From Halichoerus grypus (Eukaryota; Chordata; Mammalia; Carnivora; Phocidae): 64,000 nucleotides of DNA. The position numbers were made by a program, and so were the translations under genes. The notes beneath the pieces were generated by a model that ran no database searches, was not told the origin of the DNA, and was given only the letters and a program-made list of their open reading frames with translations. Numbering within the stretch: the stretch's first letter is position 1; every line of letters starts with the position of its first letter. Shown here piece by piece: positions 1 to 11,945 of the stretch. The stretch covers positions 38,512,603-38,576,602 of the forward strand of contig NC_135715.1 of assembly GCF_964656455.1 (NCBI RefSeq), in the 5' to 3' direction.

Positions 1-762
1 AAATGTTCAGACAACAGTAGCAAATAGCGATGAGGGCATTTTGAAACTTATGTAGGCCAATAGAGCACACCCAGGAAAAAAGGTAGCCAATCCCTGCCCC
101 AGGTCTCCATATTCTGGGATTGTAGACAAAACTAATCAGTTACTAAAAAACAGAAAATAAAGGTCTCTGGAAATGCTATTTAAGTGACCAGAAGAAGATC
201 TTGGGGAAAGAAGACAATAGCAGATAGAATCCGATGCAATGTCTAACATGCATTTTCCTTGGCTCTAGCTCCTCCCCTTTGCAAATGAGATATACAATCT
301 CTTTGCAGATTTGAAGTTCTAGATATGCTGTAGATTATTCCAAGACCTCTATAATTAAGAAGATCATTGTTGAAACACTCTAAATTATAAAAGATGCATA
401 TTTTTAATACATACATTTGATTTTGCTAGAAATTAGGAAGATGAACTGTAAAACTGATTTTTAAAAAGTGTACTAATTTGTACATTTTCCAAAACTCAAT
501 CTTAAGAAACCTTAGGCTCAGAAGATATTAATTTTCTAAGAACAGATCTTTAGGTTCACATGCTCTTTAGAATTACTAAAGAATTAACTTTTTTCTTGTA
601 CCTTCATAATTAAGATGTCAAAGTTCCCAAGATGCCCCATAGTAAAGAAACCTCTTTTAACTTTGAGTTAAAGAAGCCTATTTCCACAGTAGTTTTTTGT
701 TTATTTCTATGAAAGCAAACCTAGCAACACCCCTTTAGTGCTAGACTAGAAAGCTTAAACTA
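1..762. other. Upstream flank, no gene seen
   Basis: AT-rich unique-looking sequence. I see no open frame of interest, no recognisable young repeat and no GC-rich patch. It ends where an old MER20 copy begins. Confidence 0.5.
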
Positions 763-1521
763 TGATTTCTCAACCGTGGTGTTATTGAAATGTTGGACCT
801 GTATTTGTTTTCTATTGCTACACAACAAATGACAAATTAGGCGACTCAAAAACAACACCCATTTATTAACATGCAATTCTATAGGTCAAAAGCCCAGTAC
901 AGCATGGATGGGTTCTCTGTTCTGGCTTGGGCAGAGTTCTCATCTGGATGCTCCACATCCTTTTCCAAGCTTATTTCTCTTATGTGAAGAATTCAGTTTG
1001 TTGTGGTTGTGGAATGAATACCCTGTTGTCTTGCTGGCTGTCAGCCAGGAACTGCTCTCAGCTCTGAGAGGCTGCTCGCAGATCCTTGCCCACAGGCCCC
1101 TGAATCTCAGCAAGACAAAGAACCTCCCCCATGTCTGCTTTCCCCTTTGTGAATATCAGGAGAAAACTCTCTGCTTTTAAACGGTTTATATGATTAGCAT
1201 ACTTGATTATCTCCCTATCTTAAAGTCGGCTATGCTATATAACATCACAGGCATGAAATCTCATCATATTCACAGTTCAGTGTGTATATACTGGGATTGG
1301 ATAATAAATCTTAAGGGACATCTTAGGATCCTGCCTACCACAGGGTGGGATAACGCTTTGTTGTGGGTGCTGTTCTGTGCATTGTGGAATTATTTATCAG
1401 GATCTGTGGCCTCTACCCACTAGATAAGTTATACCCTCCACCCCATTTGTCTCAATCAAAAATGCCTCCAGACCTGCAAAATTGGACCCTAGGAGGCAAA
1501 ATTGTCCCTGTCCAACCACTG
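763..1521 (-). mobile_element. MER20-type DNA transposon fossil, split in two
   Basis: Non-autonomous hAT-Charlie relic in reverse orientation. The first part (763-799) carries the TTTCTCAACC...ATTGAAATGTTGGACC end. The second part (1343-1521) resumes with GATAACGCTTTGTTGTGGG, continues through GGCCTCTACCCACTAGAT and GCCTCCAGACCTGCAAAATT, and ends in CAACCACTG. The two parts are collinear with the MER20 consensus as I remember it, and are separated by a MaLR LTR (800-1342). The order of events is therefore MER20 first, LTR second. The family name is from recognition of the sequence, not from a search. Confidence 0.7.
800..1342 (-). mobile_element. MaLR (MLT1-like) solitary LTR inserted in MER20
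   Basis: The segment opens with TGTATTTGTTTTCTATTGC, followed by ACAACAAATGACAAATTAG and a CCCATTTATTAACATG stretch. It closes with ATCCTGCCTACCACA. Read on the minus strand this gives the TGTGGTAGGCAG start and the AATAGAAAAC...TACA end of ERVL-MaLR LTRs. About 540 bp is on the long side for MLT1 but within the range of older subfamilies. No internal retroviral region is attached, so this is a solo LTR. A chance 90-codon frame at 908-1180 lies inside it and is not a gene. The exact subfamily is not determined. Confidence 0.65.
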
Positions 1522-2314
1522 TCAAAAACCTTATTATGGAACTCAGTGCAAAAATATGCATAGTCTCATTTTTTTAAGTCCAGTAAAATACAGATTTTGT
1601 GAATACAATGTATTGGTGCTGATTTTTAAGTGCATTTCCTAGCCAACATCTATATAATAAGGATTTTACTCATATGGAACTACAGCATTTGTTTAGCTTT
1701 GCTAGCTAACAACCATGATAAACCAGTTTTAAAAACTTAGGCAGAGAGAAGGCAGAGTAGTGGGAACTTCAAATATTGAGAGAACTCATTAATAAAAGTC
1801 ATAGCTTAGAGTGTATTGGCTTTCAAGTTCTAGTTTCCCTTCAATCTGATACAAACTCGCCACCTTTAGAAATTTCTCTACCCTCTTTAGATTTATTTAT
1901 ATCTTCAACATGGAGCATTTTCAGGGTTTTGAGTTTCACAGTTTTACAACTAACTCTGTAAAATGGAAGTATCTTTTATTACTTCTAAAAAGTATCTTTT
2001 GTGAGTTTCCGGGGACAGCCTCTTCAAATGTTCTCAGATTGCTAAAAACTTTCATGTCCGTTCTCTCATAATATTTTTGAATTTATGGATTTTATAATAA
2101 TCCTTGACTTTTATTTCTCCAGGTTGAAGAATTCCAATTTTTTAAAATCTCTACTTATGTAGTACCATTTTTTTGGCTCCATAATTCATGAGTCCTCAAG
2201 CTTTTGAGAGGAGGGAAGATAGGTTGCTTTTTTCTTTTTCTTTTTTAGCCTTGCTACTATCAGTAGTATGGAGAGAAGGTCTATGGGCCAACACTGCCAA
2301 AGCAGATACTATCT

Positions 2315-2490
2315 AGTTGTGTGACTTTAGACTACTTAAATTTGATAGTCCTTACTATCCTTCTACTAATCTAGGAATTATGTATCTCTAGGATTTAAAA
2401 AAAAAAAAAAGCTGTAACTTAGGCAAGGGTTTACTGTTGTTACTTAGTACTTAGCTCGTAGAAGTCCCTAGTAAACATATTCATTCATTT
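2315..2490 (+). repeat. MIR-like fragment
   Basis: CTAGTTGTGTGACTTTAGAC resembles the MIR core (AGCTGTGTGACCTTGGGCAA), and the tail GTACTTAGCTCGTAGAAG resembles the terminal portion. It is diverged and interrupted by an A-run at 2397-2410, so assignment is tentative. Confidence 0.4.
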
Positions 2491-2538
2491 AAAAAATAAA
2501 ATGTTGGAAACTAGTCTGTGGTAATGCTGAGTAAGAGT

Positions 2539-2543
<5 letters not shown>

Positions 2544-2572
<29 letters not shown>
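2544..2572. repeat. (AC)n microsatellite
   Basis: About 14 perfect AC units, visible directly. Length polymorphism between individuals is likely. Confidence 0.95.
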
Positions 2573-2573
<1 letters not shown>

Positions 2574-4805
2574 GGCTGGCCCTGGTCCTCGTTGGTCTAG
2601 TCAGTTTTACGCTCATATGAAGATGAGGGAAAGGAAGACAAAGATGTTAATTGATGTTCTTGCCCCACTAGTAGGAAAACTAAAATTTTAGAAGCCATCC
2701 GACAGGACTAGATACAATGTCTTTTCAAGCCTTAACAAGAACTAGTAAGCAATTGATGAGTACTTTATATCCAATGATCATCTTCTGGGGGTGACTACAA
2801 AATACAAACATCTAGGCCATACCCCAAGATAAAGTGATTCATTAAGTTTCTAATGTGGAATATTATCTAAATGTTCAGAAAGGATCACAGGTAAGTTTGA
2901 AGCATAATTCAAGTCCAGAAGGTATGGCTATGTGGCCAATGAATTATGGCTACATATAGCATCATTCATTGACCAATTGTGTTACCACTGCCTTAATTTT
3001 ATTACATTGTATGGACTTTTCTCACTGTGCTAATTTCTTGCCTGAAGTGGTTTCCAGAAATACATATAATATTTCATGTCTGGATGTATCATTATTTTAT
3101 GGAAGAGTACAATATTATTCTATTTTGTGTTCACCATTCCTCAAGGATTCTCAACTTCCCAGCATGTTGTGCTATCTTCAAGGCAAAGCTCACAGTAATT
3201 AATCCTGGAATATGGCTGATTACTAGAGAATCAAATTAAAAATGAAGTAATTTTTTATATCTAATACAGGTACTATGTACTCTGTACTGTGAAATTCATG
3301 TTTCTCTTCCCTCCAGTATATAACTTCTCCTGATCATCTTTAGATTTTGCTACTCATGTGCCATTTAATTCTCCACAACTTTAGTGGTATCTACAAATCT
3401 AGCAGATTTACTAATTAGATTAAATTATTATGGCCTAGTAAATTATTATGGCCTCAAGCAATTTTTAGAAACCCTTCCATTCACAGCTCTGCATCTATTT
3501 TTAATCTATTTTCATTGACTTTATGGGCAAATAATTGAAAAAAAAATCTATTTCCTCCTTTCCCCTAATCCTTTAATTTTTCACATTGCATTTAACTTTT
3601 CAAAAAATGTTGAATGTTATTGGTCTCCTCTTCCAATCGTAAAAATAAACCAAAATACTCTTCAATTAACCAAAATGATCTTCACTTACAGAAGTTTTGT
3701 ATCTCTTTCTTAATATATGCAATTCCATAAATATCCCCTAATCCTACCCTTTAATGCATCCTAAGTAGAAATAAGTACGTAAATGAGACTAATTGGGCTG
3801 TAATTCATGGTTATCCAGGAACCCCTCTCAAGAATAAAGTCAACTGATATTCTTGAAAAGGAACTATTTAATTACATGGTACCATACTTTCATAATTTTA
3901 CCCTGACATTTTTTTTTCTCCAGATTCTTAGTTCATCTCTGTTTCCTTAAAAATGCTGGCTTTCAAGTGTTTACCACAGCTGAGAGTAATACTGATCACT
4001 ATCTCTAAGATCTGTTTTACATGGTGACCAAAGAACATCCAGGACAATGGTTGATGACCAGAGGCATCTTCCCAGCCCAGCCTACATACTTCCCTCCAAT
4101 TTTCTTGGATGGTAGTAACCCCAGACTGAGGTGGAACCCAGTGTGTATAGTGTAGGTATATGTCATTGAGCTTTTTGCTGACCTTTGCAGTTGGGCATCT
4201 AGAATTTGATGGGCATCCAGGATTTGATTTGCTTAGCAAAAGTGGGGAAATGTCACAGTTTTTCCATTTCCAGTGTCCTGGAGCAGTTAACACCCACTGC
4301 AAATGCAATTCTTACTGTTTCTTTGCTGCCTTCTAGTACTGTTTCATACAGATTCTAAAATTCACCATTTTCTCTAGAGACTAGAGATCAAGCTCTATAA
4401 TTGAATAGAAACTGGTTGTGATTTGAGCTTTTGTAGTCTTCTAGAAGAGATGTATGTGATGCCCTCATTATAATGATGGACAGAGTCCTAGAAAGTTAAG
4501 AATTCTCAGGTTGGTAAACTTTGCATTTTTTTTAAGACGAGAAATAAGGCTGTTTGCTTGTGACTATTTGCCAAAGGCACTAAAAATCATTTGTTTTTAC
4601 AAAGGTTATTCAAGGCAAGAATAGTTTAGAATTTTCTCTTTTAAATGTACAAAGTATCTGCTATATTTTCTAGGATGATGATGAATCGTTTCCAAAAATA
4701 TATACATTTGAACTGAAATATATCCTACTTGAGAAAAGCCTAAAGGCAAGTAAAGTTTAGACATTTGAAAATACCAAGTTTCATATGCTAACATATCATC
4801 AACTG

Positions 4806-4825
4806 ATATATATATATATATATAT
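4806..4825. repeat. (AT)n microsatellite
   Basis: About ten perfect AT units flanked by AT-rich unique sequence. Confidence 0.9.
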
Positions 4826-5499
4826 GTTATGTTAAAAATGTAAATATTAGTAAAAGATTCTTTCTCATATAGAGGTTCTCTCTCAACTTCTAGGAATATT
4901 GTATTTACTTGGACAGTTAAAATCAGGACTCATAAAATTAAGTTGACTAGCACAGATGATAAGACTGATAAAATTAATTTGTAGGGATGAGAGTCACAGA
5001 AGAAAGGTGGAAATGTCACTGTCCAAATATTAAATATTTGAATTCTGTCATTAAGCAAAATATAGTAAAGACTTCAATGCCTTTTTAATTTACTTACTTA
5101 ATGCTATTTCATCACAGGATACCATATTTGAATAGCAGTTATAATGAAAACATATTGAGAAAGAACAAAGGGGTCACTAAAATACATGTAAAATTGGGAA
5201 GTAGGCTACGAAAATTTATTTAAACATCTGTATTCAGAACTGGGAGCTTCTCTTTTATGTAGTACCTTGGGTTACGCAGCTGTTTTTATTTGACCAACTT
5301 TTGCAATTCAGAAATGTATATATCTTAGGTATGGTGTTGACAGGTTTTTTTTTTAAATGGGATAACTACTCTGGAAAATTAAAAATTTAGTGAGGAACTG
5401 AATTGTAAACTAACAAATATAATATATTGAGTTGATTGTTACGGATTTGAAAGGAAGTCTGTCTTAAATTGCCTGAGCTTTGTGGTGAGAATGAAATAA

Positions 5500-5700
5500 T
5501 TTTAAATCCCTGCTCTGCCACCAACACATGGTATGAACTTGTCATGGCACTTAAACAAGAGTGTTTTGAGAGGTTTATTTGCAAAATGAAGATGTACGTT
5601 CCTAGAGGGGTGAAAAAGGCTTACACAGGAGATGACATCGGTAAAGTAGTTAGTGGAGGACCTGGCACATAGTAGGCATTCAGTAAGTGGTGGTTGTTAT
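5500..5700 (+). repeat. MIR SINE fossil
   Basis: The order of recognisable pieces matches MIR in sense orientation: AAATCCCTGCTCTGCCACC, then an AACTTGTCATGGCACTTAAAC stretch (5536-5556), GCAAAATGAAGATG, and the tail CCTGGCACATAGTAGGCATT. It is diverged and carries a small internal deletion. A 67-codon open frame across it is incidental. Confidence 0.75.
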
Positions 5701-7806
5701 GTTCAACAGCAGGTCATTTTTCTCAAGGTGAAGGAGTGGGAATATTAGGCTTATGATCATCATTATGGTGATACCATTCTGATGATAATGTTATATAATG
5801 ATAAAATCCTATTGGAACTTAACCTCAGAGGATGGATTTCTATATGCTGTCTGCCATTGATAACATTAATTTGTTCTAAAGTTGTATTTGTCCCTAGCCC
5901 TGCAACTTTTATAAAAAAGGGTACAGCATAAAGAAAATAAAAATGTGCCATTATGTTCATTTAACAATTTTAGTTGGATAATGGACATCAAGATAGGGTA
6001 ACCAAGAACAGCTTATTCAAAATACAAAGAGTGACCCTGAATTAACTACTTTTAACATATCTAAGTCCTATCAACCTTGAATCACACATGCTTTCAAATA
6101 AACCAATACTGACTTGGTAAATTTCTAGGGGTCAGGACAACTTCAACTATGTTTTAACAGCTTTCCTGAAAGTATCCCTTGGTATATTCAATAAGTTTCC
6201 AGGAAGAGATTACGGAGGTTGAAAATAGGAAACTATAGTTAATTTCTAGGTTGAAAATAGGGCAATTAAGTGACTTCAGCCTGCCACTTTGAATACTTCC
6301 AGTCCTATCGACCCTCTTTCATTCTGGGACCTTATTTTATCCTATTCCATAGAGGCATAGAGAGAAACATTTGGAATCAGGATTGTGATTATCATTGCTG
6401 TTTTTGAGGAGAGGTTGGAAATAGTGAAACTGTGAAGGACTGAGATCAAACGAGTATCGTAAAAAAATGACTAGTTCTTGACCCTTAATTCCATTTTCTA
6501 TTGTAAGTTTGCTGTAGGACTTGGGTATGTTTACATAATTTACAAAGTCGTTTGTCAAATACATAATTACTAAGTGCCTATTAGATACCCACGACTAAGC
6601 CAGGAGATACAGAGCATCCAGAAAAATATGGAATGCTCTCCTCACCTTTAGTAAATTAGTTTATTGGGTCAGAGGAAATGTATATTATGTATTGATAAAT
6701 AGGAATAGAGGGCATTCAGTGAAGTAGAAGACCTAGAATGAGAAGAGCACATGACTAAAGACACTGGTGGGGACTGGTTGTATAAGGGAAAAAGGGGTGT
6801 TACTCTGGGAAGGCTGAAGTCTTTCTGGAAGAAGAGCTGCCTTAAGAGTTCTTGCTAGAGATGAGTTTAGGGAATGAAGGGAGAAAATGCAGTCTTAAGG
6901 TTGGAAGAGTGATAGCTCTGATAGAGAGTTGAACTTTGAACTAAGTAAATATTTAAAATGTACATTCGTAAATAAGGAAAGACAGATGTTCAATTAGCAA
7001 CTACCCATCACTATTCAGTATAGAACAGTGGGTGTGAGAAGATTGAGTTTGGATCAAACATAATTTATTCAACTGAAAGTACTGAGTGAATTTGTTCCAG
7101 AGACACATCAAATGTAAATGTTGGGCTCCTGGACCTTTCACAACCTCCTTGTCCCTCTGGGTAGGCAGAGTGGATTTCAGTGTTCTGCATTGTTGAAAAG
7201 AGAAGGTTGTCCACCTGGCATAGTTCAGATGAGCTGAGCAAAGATTCAGACTCAAGAGGCATCAACTCCACTGAACTTTCAGGGAAATATATGCTAATAT
7301 CAAAGCCCAGTCCCTTGCCAGACAGAAATGGGAGGTACAAGTAGTCCTTGGCCACATGGTTGTGGGTAGGATTCATTCACATAGTGAAAGAGTGGTTATT
7401 CGTTGGGCTTCCATGGAACTGCCTGGCACTGGTGAGAGGTGGTGCTTGAGCTCCTGAAACTGGCCTAGACTTTTATTGCCCTAGAACTCTTGTCTCACAT
7501 GCCACGGACTTAGAGGGCTTAGCTCTCAAATCCGAGCTTTTGGAACTCAGTTTTTGTTTCTCTCAAATTAATGCCTTTGAGATGAATATCAAGAGTGTTT
7601 TGAAATTCAGTAGATAGGCATTGTCTTTCTAGTTATCTGAACTTTTCCTTTCCCAGAGGCTAGGGGGAAAACCAGAATTTCCCAGACTAGATTGTTCAGG
7701 TTAATGCATCTATGTATATAAACAAACACGTTTTATTTATGTGTCTAGATACGCAAATACCAAACATATTTATTTTATGTATCATAAATTCACTACATCT
7801 CCTGTT
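5701..7806. other. Gene-free flank with an L2-like trace
   Basis: No gene is supported. ACTAAGTGCCTATTAGATAC near 6567, followed by CAGGAGATACAGAGC, resembles an L2 3' end read backwards. The patch at 7000-7440 has two overlapping minus-strand frames (84 and 103 codons) without recognisable protein features. Confidence 0.45.
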
Positions 7807-8044
7807 TTCTGAAACACCGTTTCTTTTGGTTTAACCTTTTTTTAAAGATTTACTTATTTATTTATTTTAGGGAGCATGCGCCTGCGAGTGGTGGGAGGGG
7901 CAGAGGGAGAGAACCTTCAAGCCGACTCCCTGCTGAGTGCGGAGCCCAATCCCACAACCCATTAGATCATGACCTGAGCCGAAACCAATGAGTCTGACAC
8001 TCAGCAGACTGAGCCACTGAGGTGCCTTCTGAAACACCATTTCT
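7807..8044 (-). mobile_element. CAN SINE (tRNA-derived), older copy with TSD
   Basis: Reverse-oriented SINEC at 7825-8026. It starts with a T-rich tail and AAAGATTTACTTATTTATTT, passes through GCAGAGGGAGAGAACC and ATCATGACCTGAGCCG, and ends GAGCCACTGAGGTGCC. The target-site duplication TTCTGAAACACCRTTTCT (18 bp, one mismatch) flanks it at 7807-7824 and 8027-8044. The body is more diverged than other copies here, and the tail holds an extra TTTGGTTTAACC, both consistent with an older insertion. Confidence 0.92.
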
Positions 8045-8307
8045 AATTGCTCCTTTGTAAGTAAAAATGTTCAGTTTAGAAACACATTGTTTCTTTTACT
8101 GATAACATTTCATGTGGTAATATATTTTATGTGGAGCCCTAAAATATTTAAGTAGAACATTCTTACTCGATCGTGGAACCCGTCTCTCTCTAGATCTGTT
8201 TTATTTTCTCATGAGTGCTGAGTAACACCTTATAGGAAATGTTGCTGGATGGCATAGAAATCAGCTTTTTAAGGGAGCTTTTTCTTCTTCCTCCCATTTT
8301 CTACCTC

Positions 8308-8400
8308 CAAGTAAGTTCTTAGATGGCAGAAACACTCTTCTTCATCCTATATTCTCAACATCTGACATGTTATATAAATTATAGTTATAGTTGGGCTCAA
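8308..8400 (+). repeat. L2 LINE 3'-end fragment
   Basis: AGTAAGTTCTTAGATGGCAG, ACTCTTCTTCATCCTATATT and CATCTGACATG parallel the L2 tail (AAGCTCCATGAGGGCAG...CACTGTATCCCCAGC...CCTGGCACATAG). Diverged and short. Confidence 0.45.
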
Positions 8401-8729
8401 ACCTGTTTTGTTCAAATTTTCCTCATAAATTGTTTTTTTTTTTTTCCCTGGTAAATGCATCAACATTCATTACTTGCTGAAGTATTGTACAGGTTTGAAA
8501 TTTGGCTTTTATTGTTATTGCCATGTTAGTATAGCTTTCAATAAAGATGAAGGATAATTAAGTAAAACATGTTTTAAAAGTCTATAAGTGCTTAATTAGT
8601 AAATATTTTTTATGATCTTGGGATGGGTAAGGCTCTTGTAGCTATGATGTAAAACTCAGAATTGGAAAGGAACACATAACAGATTTGATTACATTTAGAC
8701 TTAAATTCTCTAATAAAAAATCATAATTA

Positions 8730-8949
8730 AAGTTGAAAGGCAGGGGCGCCTGGGTGGCTCAGTCGTTAAGCATCTGCCTTCGGCTCAGGTCATGGCCCCA
8801 GGGTCCTGGGATCAAGCCCTGCATTGGGCTCCCTGCTCAGCAGGAAGCCTGCTTCTCCCTCTCCCACTACCCCTGCTTGTTTTCCCTCTCGCTGTGTCTC
8901 TCTCTGTCAAATAAATAAATAAAATCTTAAAAAAAAAAGTTGAAAGGCA
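8730..8949 (+). mobile_element. CAN SINE with perfect 13-bp TSD
   Basis: The element spans 8743-8936. It opens GGGGCGCCTGGGTGGCTCAG, contains the tRNA-type B-box region and TGCCTTCGGCTCAGGTCATG, then a CT-rich body and an AAATAAATAAATAAAATCTT tail with a short A-run. Identical flanks AAGTTGAAAGGCA at 8730-8742 and 8937-8949 mark the target-site duplication. The intact head, tail and duplication indicate a fairly recent insertion. The CTCCCACTACCCCTGCTTGT body is the non-canid caniform style. Confidence 0.96.
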
Positions 8950-9214
8950 AACAGATAAAAATAATTTGAGAATCTTTTCAAAATGTATTAGCTTCTGTAT
9001 TTCAAGAAGAAATATATAATTTGTTAGAAAACAAAATGGCATGAACAGGGAACTACTAAAAGAAATAAAAACATACATCATTTAAAAATCCCAAATTAAT
9101 GATCAAATAAATGAAAAGTTCATTCATTTTTGCCTATGGGATTATGATCAATCTTGTTCATTTTTATCAGTTAGGAAGGATTCAATATATACTATTGGTA
9201 CATCTTTAAGTTGA

Positions 9215-9312
9215 TAGCTATCGGGAAGGCAATTTGGAAATATTTAATATTTGCATTTCCTCTGACCCAACAATCTCAGTTTTAGATATTTATAGGAAGA
9301 CAAAAGAAACAA

Positions 9313-9314
<2 letters not shown>
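9215..9314 (+). repeat. L1M-type LINE fragment
   Basis: GAAGGCAATTTGGAAATA, then TTGCATTTCCTCTGACCCAA and CAATCTCAGTTTTAGATATT. These correspond to the segment after the reverse transcriptase in old L1 elements (GGCAATTTGGCAATAT...CCCTTTGACCCAGCAATTCC). The fragment ends at an AT microsatellite. No coding capacity remains. Confidence 0.6.

Positions 9315-9355
<41 letters not shown>
9315..9355. repeat. (AT)n microsatellite, about 20 units
   Basis: Perfect alternating AT over 41 bp, the longest dinucleotide run in the window. Prone to length change and assembly error. Confidence 0.95.
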
Positions 9356-9358
<3 letters not shown>

Positions 9359-9656
9359 ATGACCAACATAGCAATGAGTTTTAGAGAAAAAGTATATGGA
9401 AATGGTTAAATTTCAAGAAACTTTTCACCAATACTGATAAAAGTGATCTCTGTATTTCCATACAAAAAATAAATATTGAATTCATATTTGTGCACGTGAG
9501 TATGGCGGGGGCGAGGGAAGAGCCTGAGAGTCTGGCGTCATTGTGCACTAATCTGTTGGTAGCTGAAGTGTGAGGGGAGACATTCACGTATTATATCACA
9601 CTGTTGTTAAAAATTTTCCTTTTCTCTAAGGAGTTTATATAGCTTTGTAACTTAAG

Positions 9657-9884
9657 GAGCTATTTCTTTTTTTTTTTTTTTTAAAGATTTTATTTATTTA
9701 TTTGAGAGAGACAGAGATAGCGAGAGCAGGAATACAAGCAGCGGGAGTGGGAGAGGGAGAAGCAGGCTTCCTGCGGAGCAGGGAGCCCGATGTGGGGCTC
9801 CATCCCAGGACCCTGGGATCATGACCTGAGCCGAAGGCAGCCGCTTAACAACTGAGCCACCCAGGAGCCCACTTGAGCTATTTC
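9657..9884 (-). mobile_element. CAN SINE, reverse, 10-bp TSD
   Basis: The element covers 9667-9874: oligo-T, AAAGATTTTATTTATTTATT, GAGAGAGACAGAGATAGCG, then ATCATGACCTGAGCCGAAG and CTGAGCCACCCAGGAGCCC. Flanks GAGCTATTTC at 9657-9666 and 9875-9884 are the duplication. The G-to-A change in the terminal AGGCGCCC motif is a minor decay mark. Confidence 0.94.
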
Positions 9885-11707
9885 AACAGAAACATTTTCA
9901 TATACGAATGCCGCATTTTGGTGGGAGGAGAGTATTAAAAGTAAGATTAAATTAAACATGGAATTTAATCATTAATGTGAATAGGTGACCTTTCTTTTTG
10001 TATCATACTAAGTAATCCTGTTACTAACCTGAACTTGTTAAAATGTTCACAACACTTTCTTAAGTTATATGGGGAAAACACTTTCTCAGCCACTGAAAGC
10101 CTTGTAAGAGAGGTTTAAATTTAAACAGATTAATTATATAAATGTAAGATACAGAGTGGTAAAGACAGTGCAGCTTACAGATTATCAGAATTACAAACAG
10201 CAAGTATAGTTCATACTGACATTTAAAATATAAAATTCTGTTGAAACAAAAACAATAAAAGGAGTTAAATTGGAAAACAGCAAAATCCATATGATTACTC
10301 AATGTATGTGTCTTTTTTTAAGAATAAATGAGAGACTTGACAAAATGTCTATGAATCTCATAAAGTCTTAGTAATAAAGCATTTAAAAAAGATATTACGT
10401 ATTTTTTCAGTTATATGTGATTTTTCTGGATTCTTTTTCAATCCTTTAAAAAGTTATTCAGAGAAAAAAAAAAATTTTCCAATGTTGCATGGTCTAGACC
10501 TCATAAAAAATTAACAAAATGCTGGAAACCCGATCAGTGCATGTATTTGTTTCACTGTTGGTAGCTGAGTTTTATTAAGTATTTGACTCTGTTGAAAGAG
10601 CTATGCACGTGGCATGCAGCCCTGCTCGCTACTGTATGGCAATGTCACATGTGTCTGGAGTTGGGGTTCAACCCTGAAACCTCAGAAAAATAATCAACAG
10701 ACATTAGAGTAGGCGGATGCCAGTTCTTCACATTGTGAGTAAGTGGTCTATAATGCACTGTGGTCGTTTATATTTGTTTAAAGTGCAGATGATTATCTTT
10801 TTTTTTTTTAAGTAATAAAGTTGTGGGGAAGGGGGGAACTTGACTTAAAGAGCAAACATTCTAAGAAGTAGTTGTGCAATAAGTTTAGAATCCAGATGGG
10901 AATGCCCTCGAATCAATTTGAAAACCACTGCAACCCCAGTAGAAGATTTTTCAGTATTTGTGAGGGAGAGAGGAGGAACAGAGGAAGAATGGAGTGAGGC
11001 ACAGGGTGTTTAGGCAAGCAGTTAGGCCAGCAGACAGCAGGAAGCAGGTGATCCTTTTAGTTCTTCAGGTTTAATTTAGTTGTTGGAATGCTCCCCAGGA
11101 AGCAGATGGGAGATAGGAATGAAGAAGGTAAGCATTATAAATGTTAACTTCCAAGACAAAGTGATGAATGAGTCCAAATCAAAACACACAGAACACATAA
11201 TCCACCAGGTCCATATTGGGTGACCAGAGTCTGTACCACAGTGAGGTTCAGAATCCTGCCAGTGACAGCATTTGACTCCTCTGTTGCTCTATGAATTAAG
11301 GCTTACTCCAAACAAAGAGGTGTAGCAGCAAGAAGAGACCCCAACACATTAGGAGGAGGGAGTTCAGGATGCCTGCAGGCTAGGACTCTGTCCAGGCCTC
11401 AGGCCCTGTGGGGAACTAAGGGGAGAACTAGGAACACAAGGCAGGCAGAGGTGGAACCTCAGGGGAGCCTGGGGCTCCAGAGAGTTCATGCTCTGGCCTT
11501 ACATTGTCGTTGAGGATTCCTGGTGAATTCTCCAACAGTTTGGAGGCCCCATGTATTGATGGAGTGGTCTCCCAGTCTGCTCCAGGTAAAGCCTTAAGAA
11601 CATATATGGAGATTAATTGTATCAATTATATATATTATTTTATATATAATATATATATATATCCTTTTCAAGACTGTACAAAAGCCCCAGCAACTAAAAT
11701 GGCAGAA
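9885..11707. other. Gene-free flank between two SINEs
   Basis: No gene is supported. The first half is AT-rich unique sequence. The second half (about 10,900-11,600) is less AT-rich and contains GGGGAGCCTGGGGCTCC-like text that I could not assign to a repeat family. Open frames of 65-80 codons here lack any protein signature. Confidence 0.5.
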
Positions 11708-11945
11708 CAGAGATTCTTTCTTTCTTTTTCTTTTTAAAGATTTTATTTATTTATTTGAGAGAGAGAGAGAGCACAAGCAGGGAGAACGACAGAGGGGGAG
11801 TAGCAGAGGGAGAGGGAGAAGCAGGATCCCCATTGAGCTGAGAGCCCGATGCGGGGCTTGATCCCAGGACCCTGGGATCATGACCCGAGCCGAAGGCAGC
11901 TGCTTAACTGACTGAGCCACCCAGGTGTCCCCAGAGATTCTTTCT
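11708..11945 (-). mobile_element. CAN SINE, reverse, 14-bp TSD
   Basis: The element spans 11722-11931, with a mixed CT tail then AAAGATTTTATTTATTTATT, a GAGAGAGAGAGAGAGCAC run, a GGGAGAGGGAGAAGCAGG-like body, and ACTGAGCCACCCAGGTGTCC at the head. The duplication CAGAGATTCTTTCT occurs at 11708-11721 and 11932-11945. Confidence 0.95.

Larger units (their letters stand above)
1522..5499. other. Gene-free AT-rich flank with weak repeat traces
   Basis: No gene is supported. Contents noted: a MIR-like fragment near 2315-2490, a CA microsatellite at 2544-2572, a short AT run at 4806-4825, and an unassigned patch at 3928-4308 that is open for 126 codons on the minus strand but shows no family features. 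Confidence 0.5.

Noticed and set aside
3928..4308. 126-codon minus-strand frame, possible small gene or retropseudogene
   Set aside because: No recognisable domain, no poly(A) tail, no flanking duplication and no promoter-like sequence. Length is within chance for 64 kb.
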